A DNA stretch of 64,000 nucleotides, taken from contig NC_019966.1 of NCBI RefSeq assembly GCF_000328565.1, positions 5,642,001-5,706,000 on the forward strand, written 5' to 3'. Made by a program: the position numbers and the translations under genes. Origin of the DNA: Mycobacterium sp. JS623 (GTDB taxonomy: Bacteria > Actinomycetota > Actinomycetes > Mycobacteriales > Mycobacteriaceae). Shown here piece by piece: positions 59,000 through 64,000 of this stretch. The notes beneath the pieces were generated by a model. That model was not told where the DNA came from. It ran no database searches and saw nothing but the letters and a program-made list of their open reading frames with translations. The stretch's first letter is position 1, and each line of letters begins with the position of its first letter.

Positions 59000-60652
59000 T
59001 CATGTTGAGGACCCCACATGATTGGCGTGCACGTCGTCGGCGGGACGCTCCTCGGTTTGGTCCTTCGCCCACCGGTAATCGGGCTTGCCGGCCGGGGTCC
59101 GCTGGATTCCGTCGACCCACCAAACCTTGCGCGGCACTTTGTATCCCGCGATTTCGTTGCGCACGAAGGCGTCGAGTTCGGCAAGCGTCGGGTTCGTGCC
59201 ATCGCGGCGATGCACGACGGCGGCGACGCAGTTGCCGTACCGCTCGTCCGGAACGCCCACCACGAGCGCGTCGAACACGTCCGGGTGGCCCTTGAGCGCG
59301 GCCTCGACCTCTTCGGGATAGATCTTCTCGCCGCCGCTGTTGATGGACTGCGAGCCACGGCCAAGCATGGTCACGGACCCGTCTTCTTCGACCTCCGCGT
59401 AATCGCCAGGGATCGCGTAGCGGACACCGTTGTAAACTCGGAAGGTCTGCCGGGTTTTTTCTTCGTCCTTGTAGTAACCGACCGGGATATTGCCCTTCTT
59501 CGCGATCATCCCGCGTACGCCGGAGCCCGGCTTGACCTCATTGCCGTCCTCGTCGAGGACGACGGTGCGGTGATCGATGGTGACGCGCGGTCCGCCGGTG
59601 TGCGACTGGCCCTTGACGACGATGTTGGTGCCGCCGAAGCCGGTTTCCGAAGAGCCGATCGAATCGGTGATGACCCGGTTGGGCAGCAGTTCGAGGAACT
59701 TCTCCTTGATGCTGGTGGAGAACAACGCGGCGGTGCTGGCCAACAGGAACAGGCTCGACAAGTCCGGCTCGTGGTCGCCGTCATGCAGCTTGGTCAACGC
59801 ATCGAGCAGCGGACGTGCCATCGCGTCACCGGTGAAGAACAGCAGGTTGACCTTGTACTTCTCGATCGTCGCCCACACCTCGTCGGCATCAAATTCCGGT
59901 GCCAGCACAGTGGTTTGGCCCGAGAACAGCGACATCCAGGTGGCCGATTGCGTCGCGCCGTGGATCATCGGCGGAATGGGGTAGCGGATCATCGGCGGGT
60001 TCTCCGCCGCGGCCTTGGCTAGGTCGTACTCGTCCTTGACGAACTCGCCCGTGGCAAAGTCGGTGCCGCCGAACAACACTCGGTAGATGTCCTCGTGGCG
60101 CCACATCACGCCCTTGGGGAAACCGGTGGTGCCGCCGGTGTAAAGCAGGTAGATGTCGTCGGCGCTGCGTTCGCCGAAATCACGCTCGGCTGAGGCCTGC
60201 TCGAGTGCGGAGTAGAACTCGACGCCGCCGTAGCGGGTAAATGATTCGTCGCTCCCGTCCTCAACAACCAGGATCGTCTTGACGTTCGGGGTCTCGGGCA
60301 GCACGTTGGCGACGCGGTCGGCGTAGCGGCGCTCATGCACCAGCGCGACCATGTCGGAGTTCTCGAACAGATACTTCAGTTCGCCCTCGACGTAGCGGAA
60401 GTTGACGTTGACCAGGATGGCGCCGGCCTTCACTATGCCGAGCATCGCGATCACGATCTCGATGCGATTGCGGCAGTACAGCCCGACCTTGTCGTCCTTC
60501 TTCACACCCTGGTCGATGAGGTAGTGAGCAAGGCGGTTGGCCTTCTCCTCCAACTGGGCGTAGGTGATCTGCTCGTCACCGCAGATCAGGGCAACACGGT
60601 CAGGCACAGCGTCGATGGCGTGCTCGGCGAGATCGGCAATGTTCAGGGCCAC
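59000..60652 (-). CDS. fadD19: Steroid-CoA ligase FadD19
   Basis: A 550-residue acyl-CoA synthetase. The start GTG 60652 corresponds to [20 protein letters not shown] of M. tuberculosis FadD19 as I remember it, and lies seven bases from a TAGTTT box. Motifs: P-loop [31 protein letters not shown], the signature [12 protein letters not shown] and the C-terminal Lys in [13 protein letters not shown]. The enzyme makes the CoA thioester of the C27 (or longer) cholesterol side-chain acid, the first committed step. It is divergent to echA19 with a KstR site in between. Confidence 0.95.
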   Translation of the reverse strand: MALNIADLAEHAIDAVPDRVALICGDEQITYAQLEEKANRLAHYLIDQGVKKDDKVGLYCRNRIEIVIAMLGIVKAGAILVNVNFRYVEGELKYLFENSDMVALVHERRYADRVANVLPETPNVKTILVVEDGSDESFTRYGGVEFYSALEQASAERDFGERSADDIYLLYTGGTTGFPKGVMWRHEDIYRVLFGGTDFATGEFVKDEYDLAKAAAENPPMIRYPIPPMIHGATQSATWMSLFSGQTTVLAPEFDADEVWATIEKYKVNLLFFTGDAMARPLLDALTKLHDGDHEPDLSSLFLLASTAALFSTSIKEKFLELLPNRVITDSIGSSETGFGGTNIVVKGQSHTGGPRVTIDHRTVVLDEDGNEVKPGSGVRGMIAKKGNIPVGYYKDEEKTRQTFRVYNGVRYAIPGDYAEVEEDGSVTMLGRGSQSINSGGEKIYPEEVEAALKGHPDVFDALVVGVPDERYGNCVAAVVHRRDGTNPTLAELDAFVRNEIAGYKVPRKVWWVDGIQRTPAGKPDYRWAKDQTEERPADDVHANHVGSST

Positions 60653-60659
60653 GAGACCT

Positions 60660-60665
60660 AAACTA
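60660..60665 (-). promoter_or_regulatory. -10 box TAGTTT of fadD19
   Basis: Read leftward, TAGTTT lies seven bases before GTG 60652, the spacing for a leaderless transcript. It overlaps the KstR site (60664-60677) by two bases. Confidence 0.45.
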
Positions 60666-60677
60666 GAACGTGTTACA
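60664..60677. promoter_or_regulatory. KstR-type operator TAGAACGTGTTACA between fadD19 and echA19
   Basis: Exact match to TnnAACnnGTTnnA and identical to the site at 51669-51682. It lies 12 bases from the fadD19 start and 46 from the echA19 start, so it can repress both. Confidence 0.7.
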
Positions 60678-60722
60678 TTTTCATTCAAGTCTGTGGCATC
60701 GACGCTGGAAAGAAGGCTGGTC

Positions 60723-61532
60723 GTGAGCGACGCTGAAACATCGAAAAAGGGCCCCGACGCCCTCCTTGAGCAGCGCGGACACACGTTGATCTTGACGCTG
60801 AATCGGCCCGAGGCACGCAACGCGCTTTCCACCGAGATGCTCTCGATCATGGTGGCGGCATGGGACCGCGTCGACAACGATCCGGAAATCCGCAGCTGCA
60901 TCCTGACCGGCGCTGGCGGGTACTTCTGTGCGGGCATGGACCTGAAGGCGGCAACGGCCAAGCCGCCGGGCGATTCGTTCAAGGACGGCAGCTATGACCC
61001 GTCGCGAATCGACGCCCTGCTCAAGGGCAGGCGGCTGACGAAACCGCTCATCGCGGCGGTCGAGGGTCCGGCCATCGCCGGCGGCACCGAGATCCTGCAG
61101 GGCACCGACATCCGCGTCGCGGGCGAGAGTGCCAAGTTCGGCGTCTCGGAGGCGAAATGGAGCCTGTACCCAATGGGTGGCTCGGCCGTTCGGCTCGTGC
61201 GCCAGATTCCCTACACCGTGGCTTGCGACATCCTGCTGACCGGCCGCCACATCACCGCCGCTGAGGCCAAGGAGATGGGCCTGATCGGTTATGTCGTTCC
61301 GGACGGCTCGGCACTGGAGAAGGCGCTGCAGATCGCCGAGGTGATCAACAACAACGGACCGCTGGCCGTGCAGGCGATACTGCGCACGATCCACGAGACC
61401 GAGGGTCTGCACGAGAACGACGCATTCAAGATCGACACCAAGATCGGAATCGAGGTGTTCCTCTCCGACGACGCCAAGGAAGGCCCACTGGCGTTCAAGG
61501 AAAAGCGCGCGCCGAACTTCAAGATGCGCTGA
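60723..61532 (+). CDS. echA19: Enoyl-CoA hydratase EchA19
   Basis: A 269-residue crotonase from GTG 60723. Motifs: [16 protein letters not shown], the oxyanion hole in [15 protein letters not shown] and [19 protein letters not shown], and the [16 protein letters not shown] segment. It agrees closely with M. tuberculosis EchA19 (Rv3516), an enoyl-CoA hydratase that hydrates steroid enoyl-CoA in side-chain breakdown. The start follows the KstR site. The 3' end overlaps the convergent fatty-acyl-AMP ligase gene by 14 bases. Confidence 0.95.
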   Translation: MSDAETSKKGPDALLEQRGHTLILTLNRPEARNALSTEMLSIMVAAWDRVDNDPEIRSCILTGAGGYFCAGMDLKAATAKPPGDSFKDGSYDPSRIDALLKGRRLTKPLIAAVEGPAIAGGTEILQGTDIRVAGESAKFGVSEAKWSLYPMGGSAVRLVRQIPYTVACDILLTGRHITAAEAKEMGLIGYVVPDGSALEKALQIAEVINNNGPLAVQAILRTIHETEGLHENDAFKIDTKIGIEVFLSDDAKEGPLAFKEKRAPNFKMR

Positions 61533-63267
61533 GATAGCGCTCCCGGCTTGCCCACCGGGCGAGCTTGCCGCTGGTGGTGCGCGGGATGGCACCAGCGCGC
61601 ACGAAGTGAACCTCGGACGCCGTCAACCCGTGTTTCTGCGACACCAACTTTCGGATGGCCTCGATTGCTGGTGTCGGATCGTCGCGCGCTGTGCCTGCGG
61701 CGCGTTCGGCGATGATCACCAGGCGCTGACCGTCGTCGGTGAATGCGACGACGTAGCCTCGCCGCACCATCGGCGACGCTTCCGCCGTGGTGGCCTCGAT
61801 GTCCTCCGGATAGTGGTGCAAACCATCGATCGTGATACGGTCCGCGATCCGGCCGATGACATAGAGCTCGCCGTCTGAGTACACGCCGAAGTCCCCAGTG
61901 CGCAGCCAATCACCTTGACGGGAACGCAATTTGGCGCCGAACGTGTGGCGAGTTTCGTCCGGGCGGCCCCAGTAGCCGCGACAGACGTTGTCGCCCTGCA
62001 GCCAGATCTCACCTACGTGGCCGTCGGACAGCTCCTCGGCGGCGTCGGGGTCGACGATCACCGCCGAAAGACTTCGCGCCACCTGACCACACGACACATG
62101 CGCCACCGCATTGGGGTCATCGGCGGTCGTCGCGACCGCGCTATCGCGAGCCAATTGTTTGCGGTCGAAATACTTTACGGTCGGCTCTGCACCCGGCTCG
62201 ATGGTCGACACGAGCAGCGTCGCGTCCGCGATCCCGTAGGACGGCTTGACGGCCGATCGCGGTAAACCGAAGGGCGCGAACGCCTTATCGAAAGCACGGA
62301 TCGCGTCCATGCTCACGGGTTCGGAGCCGATGATCAACGCCACATTGCTCAGGTCGATATCGTCGGCGGCATCGGGCACCCCACGCTGGGCGGCCCACTC
62401 ATAGGCGAAGTTCGGCGCGGCGGTGATCACCCGACCCTCGCGTGATCCGGCCGACAACGCATGGATCCACCGCTGCGGCCTGCGGATGAACGCGGTCGGC
62501 GTCATCAACGTCGAATGGCCACCGTATACCGCAGGAAAGCCGATCATCGACAAGCCCATGTCGTGGTAGAGCGGTAACCAGCTGACGCCGTGGGTGTTTC
62601 GGTCCAACAGGTCGATCGACAGGATCATTTGAATGAGGTTGGTGCCGACCGCGCGGTGGGTGACCTCCACGCCTACGGGCGGCCGCGTCGCGCCGCCGGT
62701 GTACTGCAGGTGAGAAACGTCTGCGAGGTCGATTTCCACCGGCCTGAAGACCTCTGCGGCCGAGTCCGGGATCTCGTCGACGGCGATGACGTGTGGTCTT
62801 GCGCAGGGCGACACCGTGGTGAGGAACCCGTCCACTGCGTCCCTGACGGCGCTGGTGGTCAACACGAGAGCAGGTTGGGAGTCGTTCAGCGCTGTTTCCA
62901 GCCGCTCCGCATGACCGGGCAATTCCGGGGCAAACAACGGCACCGCAATGGTTCCCGCCTTGATGGCCGCATAGAACGCCGCGACGTACTCCAGGCCCTG
63001 CGGGGCCAGGATCGCCACCCGGTCATCGCGGCCGGCGATCTGCTGAATACGCGCCCCGATGGCTTCCAGCCGATGCCCGAACCGCATCCAGGTGATCTCT
63101 GTCGGCTGGCCAGCCTCTGATCGGGTGAAGTCGAGGTACCGGTAAGCCACGGAGTCCCCGACATTGGCGATGTTGCGCTCGATGAGCGAGATCAGCGTGA
63201 CGCCGGGCGGCACCTCGACGCCTCCGTCGGCGTCGAGGCATTCCTCGATCTGCAGCAACCCGGCCAT
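61519..63267 (-). CDS. Fatty-acyl-AMP ligase (FAAL-type)
   Basis: A 582-residue ANL enzyme of the FAAL class. It has [20 protein letters not shown] at the P-loop, [32 protein letters not shown] and [19 protein letters not shown]. FAALs activate long-chain acids and pass them as adenylates to polyketide synthases or carrier proteins rather than to CoA; the FAAL-typical segment after the YHDMG motif is present. M. tuberculosis has a different gene (Rv3517) at this place between echA19 and cyp142. No carrier protein or synthase is nearby, so its partner is elsewhere. GTG/ATG start at 63267. Confidence 0.85.
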   Translation of the reverse strand: MAGLLQIEECLDADGGVEVPPGVTLISLIERNIANVGDSVAYRYLDFTRSEAGQPTEITWMRFGHRLEAIGARIQQIAGRDDRVAILAPQGLEYVAAFYAAIKAGTIAVPLFAPELPGHAERLETALNDSQPALVLTTSAVRDAVDGFLTTVSPCARPHVIAVDEIPDSAAEVFRPVEIDLADVSHLQYTGGATRPPVGVEVTHRAVGTNLIQMILSIDLLDRNTHGVSWLPLYHDMGLSMIGFPAVYGGHSTLMTPTAFIRRPQRWIHALSAGSREGRVITAAPNFAYEWAAQRGVPDAADDIDLSNVALIIGSEPVSMDAIRAFDKAFAPFGLPRSAVKPSYGIADATLLVSTIEPGAEPTVKYFDRKQLARDSAVATTADDPNAVAHVSCGQVARSLSAVIVDPDAAEELSDGHVGEIWLQGDNVCRGYWGRPDETRHTFGAKLRSRQGDWLRTGDFGVYSDGELYVIGRIADRITIDGLHHYPEDIEATTAEASPMVRRGYVVAFTDDGQRLVIIAERAAGTARDDPTPAIEAIRKLVSQKHGLTASEVHFVRAGAIPRTTSGKLARWASRERYLSAS

Positions 63268-63294
63268 GAAGACAGGGTAGGCAGCCCCACTGTC

Positions 63295-64000
63295 CTAGCC
63301 GGTCAGCGGCTTAGTCGGGGTGAATTTCACCGGCATCGACTCCAGGCCGGACACGAAGTTCGCCGGGCGCAGCGGAAGGTCGGCGCCGTCCGCGAGCCTC
63401 AGATCGGGTAACCGCTTCAGCACCCGGCTCGTCATGTTGATCAACTCGATCCGGGCCAGCTGGTTCCCAAGGCAGAAATGCGTGCCGAATCCGAATGCCA
63501 AGTGGCTGTTGGGATCCCGCTGAATCCGGAAGTTGTCCGGGTCACCGAAAACGGTCTCGTCGAAGTTCGCCGACTCGAACAGCAGGAGCATCTTCTCACC
63601 CTGCTTGAGGCTGGCGCCGTGAAATTCCGTGTCGGCAATGATCGTTCGTGCCATGTTCTTCAACGGCGATGTCCAGCGCAGCATCTCCTCGATCGCCCCG
63701 GGGAGCTGGCCAGGATCGTTCTGCAGTAGATCCCACTGGTCCCGGTTGCGTATCAGCTGCTCGATACCACCCGAAATCGTGTGACGCGTCGTCTCGTCAC
63801 CGCCGACGAGGATCAGCAGCGTCTCCTGAAGGATGTCGTCATCGCTCAGCCGTTCGCCGTCGACCTCCGAGTGCACCAGGACGCTGATCAGGTCCTCGGT
63901 CGGTTCGGCGCGACGCTGTTCGATCTTGCTGCGGGTGTAGTCGTTGTAGGCGACAAACGCGTCCATGGTGACCTGCATGTCGGCCTCGGACACCGTGGAA
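63295..64000 (-). CDS. cyp142: Cytochrome P450 CYP142, C-terminal part (runs off the window)
   Basis: About 235 C-terminal residues of a P450; the start lies beyond base 64000. The I-helix is LLILVGGDETTRHTISGG, the ExxR motif lies in AIEEMLRWTSPLKNM, and the heme loop is LAFGFGTHFCLGNQLARIEL. The sequence is close to M. tuberculosis CYP142 (Rv3518c) as I remember it, including NRDQWDLL and ANFVSGLESMPV. CYP142 oxidises the terminal side-chain carbon of cholesterol/cholestenone, the step before FadD19. FdxD, encoded at 51.4-51.6 kb, is a possible electron donor. Confidence 0.9.
   Translation of the reverse strand, partial: STVSEADMQVTMDAFVAYNDYTRSKIEQRRAEPTEDLISVLVHSEVDGERLSDDDILQETLLILVGGDETTRHTISGGIEQLIRNRDQWDLLQNDPGQLPGAIEEMLRWTSPLKNMARTIIADTEFHGASLKQGEKMLLLFESANFDETVFGDPDNFRIQRDPNSHLAFGFGTHFCLGNQLARIELINMTSRVLKRLPDLRLADGADLPLRPANFVSGLESMPVKFTPTKPLTG

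Noticed and set aside
59018..60022. 334-residue rightward frame
   Set aside because: It is antisense to fadD19, without any family motif.
1..64000. CRISPR arrays, insertion sequences or prophage
   Set aside because: No regularly spaced repeats, transposase or phage structural genes were seen; the repeats found are in-gene repeats and 58-bp hairpins.

Overview
The window is high-GC actinobacterial DNA from a mycobacterium outside the M. tuberculosis complex (Mycolicibacterium-like). The evidence is a complete mce4 steroid-import operon, FadD17/FadD19/FadE26/FadE27/EchA19/CYP142 cholesterol side-chain genes with KstR-type operators, a PhoP/PhoR pair that matches my memory of the M. tuberculosis proteins closely, OtsA, a PonA2-type penicillin-binding protein, cutinase and DUF4185. 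None of the PE/PPE genes that interrupt the corresponding M. tuberculosis loci are present. Comparisons with M. tuberculosis (Rv numbers) are from memory; nothing was searched.

Region 1 (1-9.8 kb) is the phoPR neighbourhood: the end of a ketosteroid-isomerase-like gene (Rv0760c type), an SDR, a GT2/GtrA glycosyltransferase, a HIT protein, phoR, phoP and a divergent decapeptide-repeat protein. Between the HIT gene and phoR sits a block that I do not expect there: a leftward operon of a small secreted protein, a membrane-anchored protein, an HTTM-domain membrane protein and an FHA-HTH regulator. It is preceded by a second secreted protein built from GNT repeats. Both secreted genes carry the same palindromic upstream element, and a decayed copy of the HTTM 3' end lies between them, so the block arose by tandem duplication.

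Region 2 (9.8-28 kb) is accessory. It holds tRNA-Thr(TGT) with an adjacent HNH protein, PonA2, an Abi-alpha/DUF445 pair, and a tight four-gene operon: hybrid histidine kinase with a Glu-substituted receiver, single-domain receiver, receiver-cyclase and PGM1-like ATP-grasp ligase. Cutinase, a DUF4185 (candidate D-arabinanase) gene with a secreted partner, a DKNYY lipoprotein, a VanX-like dipeptidase and a P450 follow.

Region 3 (28-38 kb) has a molybdenum hydroxylase cluster (XdhC, large subunit, CoxG-like, FAD and 2Fe-2S subunits) whose active-site loop fits neither CO-dehydrogenase form. It continues with a beta-hydroxyacid dehydrogenase, an SDR behind a perfect KstR palindrome, a crotonase and three tandem paralogous four-cysteine secreted proteins.

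Region 4 (38-64 kb) is the steroid locus: a small Rv3489-like gene and otsA, then leftward mce4 (yrbE4AB, mce4A-F and two Mce-associated proteins), hsd4A and fdxD, then rightward fadE26, fadE27 and fadD17. After an AraC/VOC/lipoprotein/nitronate-monooxygenase block come fadD19, echA19, a fatty-acyl-AMP ligase and the 3' part of cyp142. Four good KstR sites and one imperfect site lie at SDR, yrbE4A, fdxD/fadE26 and fadD19/echA19 promoters. Three 58-bp hairpin elements of one family lie in gene gaps at 54-58 kb.
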